A stretch of DNA of 64,000 nt from assembly GCF_031312535.1 (NCBI RefSeq), contig NZ_CP133594.1, positions 248,001 through 312,000 on the forward strand, written 5' to 3'. The notes beneath the pieces are model-generated. The model saw nothing but the letters and a program-made list of their open reading frames with translations, had not been told where the DNA came from and searched no databases. This document shows positions 52,903 through 61,060 of the stretch, in pieces. Origin of the DNA: Methanolobus mangrovi (GTDB lineage: Archaea; Halobacteriota; Methanosarcinia; Methanosarcinales; Methanosarcinaceae). The position numbers and the translations under genes are program-made. Every line of letters starts with the position of its first letter. Position 1 is the stretch's first letter.

Positions 52903-53017
52903 ATTATTTCCTCGCATCTTTCAAAATTAGTTTTACTGATTATGATTGTACAATTTGCACAAAACCGATTAAAGATTGCGTCAATTATATATATAGTTTG
53001 CCAGAATTCTATCTTCC

Positions 53018-53701
53018 TTGACAATAATACCTGAAGATGAACGTTCAAGTCTCCCGCTTGATACGGATGAGATAATATACCATCCTGATATGATACGTGC
53101 AAATGAGTGGGTACTTTCTGAATATGAACCACCAGTCCGGGATTTCTGCATATTTGTTCCCTGCGCTAAGAAAAAACCATATCATGAGAGTCCTTCGCAT
53201 AAGATATTCGATAAAGTGATCTTTGAACTGCTTGAGCCTGAGGATGTGCATATCGTTGTTTTCGGAACATGCGGAATCACTCCCAGGGAGCTTGATACGG
53301 AATATCCCTTCATGGATTATCAATTCATGCTTGGAAAATGCAATGTGGCAAAGATCAAAAGGGATTTCATCAAAATGGAAAGCCAGAGGTTATCACAATA
53401 TCTTGAAAAGACGCGTGATAACTACAAGCATCGAATTGCTTATTGCATAGGTGATTTCAGGAAAGCTATGGAGCTTGCAGTTGAAATGTCTGGTGTTGAA
53501 GTAACAATAGTTCCGAAAGAAGAAACTGTAAATGAGCATGTTCAACTTGGAAAGAAGTTCATCTATGGAAGTCTAAACCAGGCAAGTTACCTTCAGGACT
53601 TTTCAAATTCAATCTCATCCATTGTCGGAAAAGATGCACAAAAAGCTGCTTGCGATGATGATAATGGAAAGACCAATGACAATGATTGGTATTTATATTA
53701 A
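53018..53701 (+). CDS. Stand-alone DUF5591 (archaeosine-synthase-like) protein
   Basis: About 227 aa. The core (about 42-170) resembles the DUF5591 domain found in archaeosine TGT/ArcS proteins: FCIFVPCAKKKPYHESPSHK, FGTCGITPRELDTEYPFMDYQFMLG. No PUA or catalytic TGT barrel is present. The tail is acidic and low-complexity. The likely start is TTG 53018; a TATA box (ATTATATATATAG, about 52985-52997) sits only about 25 nt upstream, so the mRNA may be leaderless. Role in tRNA modification is possible but unproven. Confidence 0.72.
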   Translation: MTIIPEDERSSLPLDTDEIIYHPDMIRANEWVLSEYEPPVRDFCIFVPCAKKKPYHESPSHKIFDKVIFELLEPEDVHIVVFGTCGITPRELDTEYPFMDYQFMLGKCNVAKIKRDFIKMESQRLSQYLEKTRDNYKHRIAYCIGDFRKAMELAVEMSGVEVTIVPKEETVNEHVQLGKKFIYGSLNQASYLQDFSNSISSIVGKDAQKAACDDDNGKTNDNDWYLY

Positions 53702-53751
53702 AAGTGATTTTCAAAAAAGAAATATTAAATAAGTGGCTTATATTGCCACTA

Positions 53752-54480
53752 TTACTCGAGGTATGGTGATTGTGCGAGTACTGATATACCATTGTCTGAA
53801 ATGTTAAGTACACGAACTTCATTGATAGTGCCGGATCCTCTCATCTTCATTATGTAAATTGAACGCTGTAGGTTATTTCCGGTAATTATGCGGTCAAGTT
53901 TGATAACTGAATCTGCACCATATTCTACCATTTCATCAAGCCCGAACATTGACCCCACTGTTATTACAGAAGTCACATTATGCTTACGGAACACGCTGAA
54001 AACATCATCGATCAGTGTTCTTAATTTATAGTTTGATTCGATAGCAAGGAAAAGTGCTTCAATTGAATCTATAAAGATACGGGTTGGCTGTATGTCCTCA
54101 ATTTTGCTTTCAACCAGTTTCTTGAAACTCTTGATAAGTTCTGATGGTGCTATCTCAACGCTTTTCTGAAGACGCAGACTTGGGTCAGTGATATCAACGA
54201 AGGTAAGCAGACCCTGATTGACATATTCCTCAAGGTTCCAGTTAAAGGAAGTTTTCATTTCCTTTACGATGGATTTTGATTCCTCAGAGGTGATGATACA
54301 CATTACTTTCTCGCCTTTCTTTGCTCCCTCAACGAGAAATTGTGTTCCAAATATCGTTTTACCTGTACCAGACTTACCTGATACGACATTTGCAGTTCCT
54401 TCGAAGAATCCTCCACGTAACATTTCATCCAGTCCGGAGATTCCGGAATTCACTCTCATTGATGGGTCAGCATCTGTCAT
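53752..54480 (-). CDS. KaiC-like RecA-superfamily ATPase
   Basis: About 242 aa. Walker A SGKSGTGKTIFG after GISGLDEMLRGGF, the KaiC Glu pair as TSEESKSIV, Walker B TRIFIDSIEALF and a C-terminal GSGTINEVRVL. It differs from the ATPase at 8489 by lacking the acidic insertion. An ATG at 54489 is also in frame. Divergent from hmgA. Confidence 0.87.
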   Translation of the reverse strand: MTDADPSMRVNSGISGLDEMLRGGFFEGTANVVSGKSGTGKTIFGTQFLVEGAKKGEKVMCIITSEESKSIVKEMKTSFNWNLEEYVNQGLLTFVDITDPSLRLQKSVEIAPSELIKSFKKLVESKIEDIQPTRIFIDSIEALFLAIESNYKLRTLIDDVFSVFRKHNVTSVITVGSMFGLDEMVEYGADSVIKLDRIITGNNLQRSIYIMKMRGSGTINEVRVLNISDNGISVLAQSPYLE

Positions 54481-54548
54481 ATAAACCACCTGTTAATGTT
54501 ATATATCTAAAATTTTGTTCCCAAACTTCTTTAATGTAATGCTTTAAT

Positions 54549-54572
54549 ATATACTTTCATTAAAAAGTATAT
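54549..54572. promoter_or_regulatory. Dyad-symmetric TATA element between KaiC-like gene and hmgA
   Basis: ATATACTTT (54549-54557) and AAAGTATAT (54564-54572) are perfect 9-bp arms around a 6-nt loop, about 65 nt from the KaiC-like start. A separate TATA box for hmgA, CCTTATATAAAAAAG, lies at about 54617-54631, leaving a leader of roughly 120 nt. The 54490-54776 gap holds no gene. Confidence 0.5.
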
Positions 54573-54776
54573 GATGATTGTCATTAGTACTTTTTTGAAT
54601 ATAGTTTATTATGCCATCCTTATATAAAAAAGCACGTATTTAATTTATTCACTTCAATTATTTACTTCGTTTTATGGCTAAAAAGTGATTGGGCGTGAAC
54701 TATTTGTATCATTGTAACCAAGTTCGACTTATAAAAAAGATACAGGATGCTGTTTATTTATTAACGGGAGATAATT

Positions 54777-56021
54777 ATGACATCAAGAAATGATCTTAGC
54801 AGAGAAAAAAAAGAGCTTCTGGAGGATGTAATTTCCGGAAAAGTCTCATTTCATAAGCTTGACAGTATGACGGACAAGAAAACTGCTGTCATGTTAAGGA
54901 GATTTGCACTCGAGGATGGTATGGATTTCAATTTTGATCACATACAGAACTTCTCAATAGATGTCGAAGATGCAAGCAAACGAAATATAGAGAATATGGT
55001 CGGAGCTATCCAGATTCCTCTTGGGATAGCTTCCTCGTTGAAAGTAAACGGTGAATTTGCGGAAGGTACGTTCCAGATACCGCTGGCTACAACAGAAGGT
55101 GCTCTTGTTGCCAGTGTTAACCGGGGCTGTTCCGTTATCACAAAGTCCGGTGGTGCAAATGTTCGCATATTCCGTGATCTTATGACAAGGGCTCCTGTCT
55201 TCAGACTGGAGAATGTGATAAGGTCTAAAGAGTTTGCAGACTGGTTGCAGGACCCTGATGTTCTCTCTCGTATGAAAGCCAAAGCATCTGAAACCACACG
55301 ATTTGGTGAGCTTGTGGATGTTCAGGTATTTGTTACGGGTAATACTGTACATGTTCGTTTTTCCTATGATACGAAAGATGCTATGGGGATGAACATGGTG
55401 ACTATTGCAACAGATGCGGTTCTAAGTCTTATAAAGGATGAATTCGGTGCAATCCCTGTCTCTCTTTCCGGTAATATGTGCACTGATAAGAAGCCGGCTG
55501 CAATAAACTCTATACTTGGAAGAGGTAAGACAGTCGTTGCGGATGTTACGATACCTGCAAAACTTGTAGAGGAACGTCTCAAGTGCAAACCCGAGACAAT
55601 GGTTGAAGTGAATTATCGCAAAAATTTACTTGGTTCTGCACGGGCAGGGTCCCTTGGATACAATGCACATGCTGCAAACATCATAGCTGCAATGTACCTT
55701 GCCTGTGGTCAGGATCCTGCTCATGTTGTTGAAGGGAGCAGTGCCATAACTACAATGGAACTGGCTCCGTATGGTGATCTATATTGTTCTGTCACTCTTC
55801 CTGCAATGGCCATAGGTACTGTTGGTGGTGGCACGAATCTGGGTCCGCAGAGTGACTGTCTGAGATTGCTGGGTGTAAAAGGCTCCGGGAATCCTCCGGG
55901 TTCCAATTCAAAAAAGCTGGCTGAGATAATCGCCTGTGCAGTCCTTGCCGGTGAACTCTCCTTGATAGGTGCACAAGCCGCAGGGCATCTTGCAAGAGCT
56001 CATGCAGAACTTGGAAGATAA
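54777..56021 (+). CDS. hmgA: HMG-CoA reductase (class I)
   Basis: 414 aa. Reduces HMG-CoA to mevalonate for isoprenoid ether lipids. Signatures: VGAIQIPLGIA, TTEGALVASVNRG (catalytic Glu), the MNMVTIATDAV segment, GNMCTDKKPAAIN (catalytic Lys), HAANIIAAMYLACGQDPAH with the Asp, and a C-terminal AGHLARAHAEL with the catalytic His. GGGAG precedes the ATG. Full length, soluble, as usual in archaea. Confidence 0.95.
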   Translation: MTSRNDLSREKKELLEDVISGKVSFHKLDSMTDKKTAVMLRRFALEDGMDFNFDHIQNFSIDVEDASKRNIENMVGAIQIPLGIASSLKVNGEFAEGTFQIPLATTEGALVASVNRGCSVITKSGGANVRIFRDLMTRAPVFRLENVIRSKEFADWLQDPDVLSRMKAKASETTRFGELVDVQVFVTGNTVHVRFSYDTKDAMGMNMVTIATDAVLSLIKDEFGAIPVSLSGNMCTDKKPAAINSILGRGKTVVADVTIPAKLVEERLKCKPETMVEVNYRKNLLGSARAGSLGYNAHAANIIAAMYLACGQDPAHVVEGSSAITTMELAPYGDLYCSVTLPAMAIGTVGGGTNLGPQSDCLRLLGVKGSGNPPGSNSKKLAEIIACAVLAGELSLIGAQAAGHLARAHAELGR

Positions 56022-56039
56022 AAATTTTAAATTACTGGT

Positions 56040-56068
56040 ACAAAGGGAATTTCATTTTATCCCTTTGT
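56040..56068. terminator. Bidirectional terminator between hmgA and cohesin gene
   Basis: ACAAAGGGA (56040-56048) and TCCCTTTGT (56060-56068) form a perfect 9-bp stem over an 11-nt T-rich loop in the 53-nt gap of two convergent genes. Confidence 0.65.
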
Positions 56069-56074
56069 GACAAT

Positions 56075-56872
56075 CTATTTTTTCCTGTCAAGGAAGTAAG
56101 CGATTCCCAAAAACGCAATCGCTATCATAATAAGAGTTATCCAGTTTGATATCTTACTATTATCAAACCCTGGTTCTTTTGCTTCGATAATATCATCTTC
56201 AGCTTGGTCAGGTGTACTTGCCAACATCATTTCTTCATTTTCATAATTTATGGAATTTTGTTCACTATTCAATGATTCTATGTCATCATCCTGTGCCGGA
56301 ATGATGTTGAGTTCGCTCTCATCAGCATCTTTATTGTTATCATTTATCTCTTTAAAAGTGCCTGATGAGTCAGTAATGCTGATTATTGAATCAAAGGTTG
56401 TTACAGGTAACTCTTTTCCCTGTTCGTCTCCCAGCACAAAGTCTGTGATCCTGAGCTGGCAGGGTCCGTAATCTGATTTTGCTTCAAGGTTGATAGTACA
56501 AAAAATACCTTCATTTATGATGCCATCTCCCATTATAAGGGCACCATATATCTGTGATACAGTTCCTGTGGATTCATCTATATTTCCGGAGTTAAACATC
56601 ACCGGTGAATTGCTGCTTGCAAAAAAGTTACCTTCCTCAATGCTATTAATGGTTACAAGCGAATTATCATAACTCAGATCAAGTTGTAAACCGTAAATCG
56701 CCGTATCCGGCTCAATATAAACCTGTAGCGTAAAGTCCTCTCCAGTTACTACTGTCTGTGAGGATGGTAGTATACTCACACTTGTGGCTGCAGTTGCTAC
56801 GCCTGAGAGGATAATGAAGCAGAATGCGACAAATACTGCATATGTCGCAATCCGTATAGTTGATCTGAACAT
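56075..56872 (-). CDS. Membrane-anchored cohesin-domain protein
   Basis: 265 aa. Signal peptide (about 1-29, ending GVATAA), a cohesin domain (about 30-175; SVSILPSSQTVVTGEDFTLQVYIEP, GLQLDLSYDNSLVTI), a highly acidic Asp/Glu/Asn-rich linker (about 175-240) and a C-terminal membrane helix (WITLIMIAIAFLGIAYFL) with a DRKK end. The domain faces outward, tethered at the cell surface. No dockerin gene is seen in the window. It is the third gene of the hacA unit. Confidence 0.87.
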   Translation of the reverse strand: MFRSTIRIATYAVFVAFCFIILSGVATAATSVSILPSSQTVVTGEDFTLQVYIEPDTAIYGLQLDLSYDNSLVTINSIEEGNFFASSNSPVMFNSGNIDESTGTVSQIYGALIMGDGIINEGIFCTINLEAKSDYGPCQLRITDFVLGDEQGKELPVTTFDSIISITDSSGTFKEINDNNKDADESELNIIPAQDDDIESLNSEQNSINYENEEMMLASTPDQAEDDIIEAKEPGFDNSKISNWITLIMIAIAFLGIAYFLDRKK

Positions 56873-56886
56873 AAAAGGTTCCTGGC

Positions 56887-57090
56887 TTACTCTATTTTAT
56901 TTTTTGCTTTTTTCAGCAACTCTGAACATTCATCCATTTTTGCTGCGGCCATTTTAATATCCTCTGATATTTCCTTATAGCCCGCTGCCTCGATCTTTGC
57001 AGCCCATTCGCTAAAACTTTTACTGTGGCTATCGTTGTGTTCTACCCAGTGTTCAATAAGGTGCTCAAGTTTCGGCTTATCAAGTTCCAT
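56887..57090 (-). CDS. Small conserved-looking 67-aa protein
   Basis: 67 aa, helical, charged, His-rich at the start (LEHLIEHWVEHNDSHSKSF), with no cysteine clusters. It lies 29 nt after hacA and 14 nt before the cohesin gene, same strand, so it is probably translated from the same mRNA. The HWVEHNDSH cluster could bind a metal (inference). I do not recognise its family. Confidence 0.75.
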   Translation of the reverse strand: MELDKPKLEHLIEHWVEHNDSHSKSFSEWAAKIEAAGYKEISEDIKMAAAKMDECSELLKKAKNKIE

Positions 57091-57119
57091 TGTAATATCT
57101 CCGGATGTCTCTGTAATCT

Positions 57120-58361
57120 TTAAATTTCACGAGGGTCGGTGATTTCTCCTGTAAGTGCAGAAGCAGCTGCAGTTGCAGGTGATGCAAGGTAGATGTAACC
57201 GCCAGTACCCATTCTTCCCTTAAAGTTACGGTTGGCCGTTGAAATGCATACTTCACCTTTACCGATAACTCCCATGTGCCCTCCAAGACAAGGTCCGCAT
57301 CCCGGTGAACCTATTGTAACTCCTGCTTCAAGGAGAGTTTCTATTGTACCTTTCCTGATGGCCTCTATTAGAACATTGCGGGATGCAGGTACTACAATAG
57401 TCCTGATGGCAACCTTTTCTCCTTTGAGGATGGATGCGGCAACTTCAAGATCTTCCAGCCTGCCGTTCGTACAGGTTCCTATGAATGCCTGATCAAGCTT
57501 TGTGGGCTTGATATCAGATATGTCACTGACATTGTCTACCTGGTGAGGGATGGCTATCTGTGGTTCAAGCTCATTTGTATCAAAATCGTATTCTTTTGAA
57601 TACGCTGCATCCTCATCAGCGTATACGGGCTCATAGTCCTCGACTGCAATATCCTTAAGGAAATCAAAGGTCGTGCTGTCAGGGGGAACTATGCCTGTCT
57701 TTGCTCCCATTTCAATTGCCATGTTACAAAGGGTCATTCTGCCTGATATGGAAAGGGATTCTATTGTGCTTCCGTAGAATTCAGCAGCCTTGTATGTTGC
57801 ACCGGCAATTCCAAGCGTACCTATTATCTTGAGTGTCAGGTCTTTTGCGTAAATTCCTTTGTTGAATTTGCCTTCAGCAGTTATCTTGATACTTTCCGGT
57901 ACTTTGAACCAGAGTTTGCCGGATGCGAAGATCTCCGCCATATCAGTTGCTCCGACTCCGGTACCAAACGCTCCGAATGCTCCGTAGGTGCAGGAATGTG
58001 AATCAGCTCCGACAACTAGTTTTCCCGGCAGTGCGAATCCGTTCTCAGGGAGCAGTTGGTGGCATATACCTTCGCCTATGTCATAGAAGTTCTTGATGCC
58101 CTGGTCTTTTATCCATCCTCTGATATCGTGTTGTAATGCAGCAGTGGTGTCTGTATTTGCAGGTGTCAGGTGATCGAATGGGATTACTATTTTTTCAGGG
58201 TTCCATACTCTTTCTTCTTCCATCTCCCTGAAAGCTCTTACAGCAAGGACACTTGTGCCATCATGGGCCATGGCAAAATCTATGTCTGCCATTACAAAAT
58301 CGTTAGCCTTCGCTTTTTTTCCTGATGCGCGGCTGAATATTTTTTCGCTTATGGTGCTCAA
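57120..58361 (-). CDS. hacA: Methanogen homoaconitase / isopropylmalate dehydratase large subunit
   Basis: 413-aa aconitase-family large subunit of the archaeal LeuC/HacA type. [4Fe-4S] ligands are in [13 protein letters not shown] and [34 protein letters not shown] is the substrate region. HacA acts in coenzyme B side-chain (2-oxosuberate) synthesis, LeuC in leucine synthesis; sequence reading alone cannot separate these two. No small subunit gene is adjacent. Followed by the 67-aa and cohesin genes. Confidence 0.85.
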   Translation of the reverse strand: MSTISEKIFSRASGKKAKANDFVMADIDFAMAHDGTSVLAVRAFREMEEERVWNPEKIVIPFDHLTPANTDTTAALQHDIRGWIKDQGIKNFYDIGEGICHQLLPENGFALPGKLVVGADSHSCTYGAFGAFGTGVGATDMAEIFASGKLWFKVPESIKITAEGKFNKGIYAKDLTLKIIGTLGIAGATYKAAEFYGSTIESLSISGRMTLCNMAIEMGAKTGIVPPDSTTFDFLKDIAVEDYEPVYADEDAAYSKEYDFDTNELEPQIAIPHQVDNVSDISDIKPTKLDQAFIGTCTNGRLEDLEVAASILKGEKVAIRTIVVPASRNVLIEAIRKGTIETLLEAGVTIGSPGCGPCLGGHMGVIGKGEVCISTANRNFKGRMGTGGYIYLASPATAAASALTGEITDPREI

Positions 58362-58486
58362 AAGATTAACTCCGTTAGTGTAACTGGGATAAGGATTGGT
58401 ACAACATCCGTTATTAACTTAAAATCTTCGATAGAAACGGTTGTTGATTATAAGGAGTTATAATGCTCCCTGTAAAAAAGATTTTG

Positions 58487-58503
58487 TGCTGCCAATGGCA
58501 GCA
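58487..58503 (-). terminator. Hairpin terminator of HTH gene
   Basis: TGCTGCC (58487-58493) and GGCAGCA (58497-58503), 7-bp stem, 3-nt loop; on the minus strand it is followed by CAAAATCTTTTTT. Confidence 0.65.
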
Positions 58504-58519
58504 AATAATTAAAAAGATA

Positions 58520-58894
58520 TTATGCAAGTCTTTTCAGCTTTTCAATATTATTAAGCACGTATCTGCTTTCAAGAAGGATTTTTTGCTCTATATTCCGGAC
58601 GATTTCATCAAGAGGAGTGACAAGTCTGTAGAGTTTAACCGGTCTGCCTTTACCTTCTGTTTTCTTTTCTTCTCTTATGTCTACCCAGTTATTGTCTTTA
58701 AGGTATCTCATTGCAATACTAACTTCAGGTTGTCTGAGGTTAGAATTCTTCTCAATCTCACGCGAAGTGATTTCTTCTCCGCTGGATAGGCAGGCGAGAG
58801 TTAAAGCTACAGTTCTGTTCATATCTAATTTCCTGAGCAGTTCTACGATCTCATATTCTTTTTCACTCATGCCACTGGGTTTTTTATTTCTCAT
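58520..58894 (-). CDS. Winged-helix transcriptional regulator
   Basis: 124 aa. Helix-turn-helix EITSREIEKNSNLRQPEVSIAMRYLKDNNWVDI with a basic wing (EEKKTEGKGRPVKLYRLV), and a C-terminal helix (LDEIVRNIEQKILLESRYVL) likely for dimers. Close to the small archaeal ArsR/MarR-like regulators. The gene lies upstream of hacA in the same direction with its own terminator, so it need not be hacA's regulator. Confidence 0.82.
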   Translation of the reverse strand: MRNKKPSGMSEKEYEIVELLRKLDMNRTVALTLACLSSGEEITSREIEKNSNLRQPEVSIAMRYLKDNNWVDIREEKKTEGKGRPVKLYRLVTPLDEIVRNIEQKILLESRYVLNNIEKLKRLA

Positions 58895-59325
58895 AAAATC
58901 ACCGGATTATATGCAATAAATTTCGTTTTGTTTGGATTTCCAGCCATGGGAGTATAATATCTAGGATGGTCGGTCCGATATTTTCTGAATGGTTAGGCCC
59001 TGTCCCTGGCATGTAAGTCCTTAAACATTTTCATTAAGACTGCACTAATATAAGTCTCTATTATATATTAATATTTTTTATATTAAAATAGTAAGTCTAT
59101 AACATCTATTTTCAATGATATATTATTGGCAATGTAGTTATTTGAGGTATGGCTTTAGCTAATGGAGGATAAATGGTGATTTTAGATTTACAGGTGAACA
59201 ACTAAATATTCAATATCTGGATGGATAAATCGAACATATATGGCCAATCTTCCAAAGGCAAAAATAACCAAAAAGATTGTAACCTATGATACTATTAAAA
59301 TATTCAGAATAGAAAAAGAGAATTA
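58895..59325. other. AT-rich intergenic region
   Basis: About 430 nt. A very AT-rich stretch (59053-59090, TTATATATTAATATT and TTTTTATATTAAAATAG) could be the promoter for the minus-strand HTH gene, although it is about 160 nt from it. A 75-codon plus-strand frame from 59240 runs through the antisense of tRNA-Ile and is spurious. Nothing else supported. Confidence 0.45.
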
Positions 59326-59402
59326 TGGTGGGCCCGATGAGATTCGAACTCATGGCCTCACGGTTATCAGCCGTGCGCTCCACCGAGCTAAGCTACGGGC
59401 CC
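59326..59402 (-). tRNA. tRNA-Ile (GAT)
   Basis: Minus-strand cloverleaf: acceptor GGGCCCG with CGGGCCC, D-arm GCTTAGCTCGGTGGAGC, anticodon stem CACGG/CCGTG around CTGATAA (anticodon GAT), T-arm ATGAGTTCGAATCTCAT, discriminator A and encoded CCA. Confidence 0.96.
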
Positions 59403-59581
59403 ATATTGCTTGTGCTTCACGTGACCCTTCATCACGCGACACTCCAAATACGCATGCAGATACTTAAAGATGTTGGTTGAAATGGACTTTCAGTCCTCAT
59501 TTTCTTTTAACTGACAAAAGTTCACACAAGTCCGCAGCGATAGATTTATGTTATATAATGTGCTGTATGACTTGATATTCC

Positions 59582-59653
59582 GGGCTGGTAGATCAGGGGA
59601 AGATCGCTACCTTGGCATGGTAGAGGCCTCGGGTTCAATTCCCGACCAGTCCA
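59582..59653 (+). tRNA. tRNA-Ala (GGC)
   Basis: Acceptor GGGCTGG with CCAGTCC, including the G3:U70 pair that defines alanine tRNA; anticodon stem CTACC/GGTAG around TTGGCAT (anticodon GGC); T-arm TCGGGTTCAATTCCCGA; discriminator A. CCA is not encoded, unlike the two other tRNAs here. A TATA-like TTATATAATG lies about 35 nt upstream (59551-59560). Confidence 0.96.
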
Positions 59654-59691
59654 CATAACTATTTTTCAGGCAACAGTAATATACAACAAAC

Positions 59692-59731
59692 AACTACACA
59701 GATGTATATAGTTTATTATACATTTGTAGTT
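59692..59731. repeat. Imperfect hairpin downstream of tRNA-Ala
   Basis: AACTACA-CAG-ATGTATA (59692-59708) pairs with TATACAT-T-TGTAGTT (59717-59731) apart from a small bulge. It lies about 40 nt past tRNA-Ala and may be a terminator or processing element. The rest of the 59654-60049 gap holds the FKBP promoter and nothing else I can support. Confidence 0.45.
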
Positions 59732-59909
59732 ATTATGTCTACAAACATTCTTCTTTATTCTCCGGGCAGATTCGGAATTATTTGTACCATCTCGTTACTA
59801 TCCTAAGTGGTTGGGTGAACAAAGTCTGCATTTGATGATGTACCAGATTCAGCAGTTAGTGCCCTATTTACTCTTTTCTTAAGCCTGAGGTTGTATATGG
59901 GTCAAAATA

Positions 59910-59981
59910 TTGACGAATTTTTGATGATATCTTTTCAGTAATCTTATATACGTTAAAGAATCACATTAATATGTTCGTCAA
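59910..59981. promoter_or_regulatory. Inverted repeat flanking the FKBP promoter
   Basis: TTGACGAA (59910-59917) and TTCGTCAA (59974-59981) are perfect 8-bp arms 56 nt apart on either side of a TATA box (CTTATATACG, about 59943-59952). This looks like a pair of regulator half-sites bracketing the promoter of the isomerase gene. Confidence 0.4.
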
Positions 59982-60049
59982 AATTATTATCTATGTTGTG
60001 TGTGGTGTCAGTTTTTAATTAGAAATGTATAAATGCAAATGGTGATTAT

Positions 60050-60586
60050 TTGAAAAAAATACTATTATTCATTCTAGTGTCTTGTGTTCTGTTTGTCAGC
60101 GGCTGTAATGATTCTGATAATTCACAAAAAGTTGAGGCAGGGGATTATATTTCTGTCAATTATACCGGAAGTCTGGAAGATGGGACTGTGTTCGACACTT
60201 CCATTGAAGAAATTGCAATAGAAGAAAATATTTACAATCCTTATAGAAATTATGAACCATTACCCTTTGTAGCGGGTGCAGGCCAGATGATAAAAGGGTT
60301 TGATGATGCTGTAATTGGTATGGGGATTGGTGAGGAAAAAACAGTTACTATACCTCCTGAAGAGGCTTATGGTGCATATTGTCCTGAATTATTGATTCCT
60401 GTACCTGCAGAAGATTTCGAATCTGCCAATATAACACCGATCATAGGTCAGAAAGTAACTTATCAAAATCAGGTAGTGACAATTGCCAATATATCTGAGG
60501 AAAATGTCACTCTTGATTGTAATCATAATCTCGCAGGAGAGACTTTGATATTTACTATAGAATTGGTTTCAATAGAAAAAGCCTGA
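60050..60586 (+). CDS. Lipoprotein FKBP-type peptidyl-prolyl isomerase
   Basis: 178 aa. N-terminal lipoprotein signal (KKILLFILVSCVLFVSGCNDSD, lipobox SGC at about residue 19) anchors it outside the membrane. FKBP core: DYISVNYTGSLEDGTVFDTS, AGAGQMIKGFDDAVIGMGIGEEKT, PPEEAYG, then an archaeal IF-type insert and a closing LIFTIELVSIEK strand. Probable fold assistant for exported proteins. Start TTG 60050 has a GGTGA site. The OB-fold gene follows 16 nt later. Confidence 0.9.
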   Translation: MKKILLFILVSCVLFVSGCNDSDNSQKVEAGDYISVNYTGSLEDGTVFDTSIEEIAIEENIYNPYRNYEPLPFVAGAGQMIKGFDDAVIGMGIGEEKTVTIPPEEAYGAYCPELLIPVPAEDFESANITPIIGQKVTYQNQVVTIANISEENVTLDCNHNLAGETLIFTIELVSIEKA

Positions 60587-60602
60587 TCCATGTGGTTTAT
60601 CT

Positions 60603-60986
60603 ATGGAAAAAGAAGAAAAGATCGTTGTGATTCTTCTGTGCATGGCTTTGCTGTCACTAACGATAGCTTATGCCAGCTTTTATTCTGGAGATGATGGCAG
60701 TAGCATAGGGGAGTTTAGCTCTTCTTCTCTGCCTGGTGAAGATGTCCGGCTTGAGGGGGATGTACTTTCAAAGAGTTTTACTTACACTGGTGGTCACCTT
60801 TTAATGGATATTGATTATGGTTCTGGGGTAGTCAAGGTCTTTGTACCTTCCAATAATGGTGCAAACGATATAGATTCGCAGATAAATGAGAATGACCATG
60901 TACTTATCACTGGCATTGTGGATGAGTACGGAGGAGATCTTGAAGTGGTAGTTCAAAGCAGTGGCGATGTCGATCTTTTGAAATAG
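60603..60986 (+). CDS. Membrane-anchored OB-fold protein
   Basis: 127 aa: an N-terminal membrane helix (about 6-24) and an extracytoplasmic OB-fold-like beta domain (VRLEGDVLSKSFTYTGGHLLMDIDYG, HVLITGIVDEYGGDLEVVV). Likely surface or pseudoperiplasmic. Probably co-transcribed with the FKBP gene. Function unknown. Confidence 0.72.
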   Translation: MEKEEKIVVILLCMALLSLTIAYASFYSGDDGSSIGEFSSSSLPGEDVRLEGDVLSKSFTYTGGHLLMDIDYGSGVVKVFVPSNNGANDIDSQINENDHVLITGIVDEYGGDLEVVVQSSGDVDLLK

Positions 60987-61060
60987 GTACTAATAAATTG
61001 TTTGGATAATGCGTTAATTGGTCGCTAAAGATATATGCAAAAATCACATCTTACTAAAGT

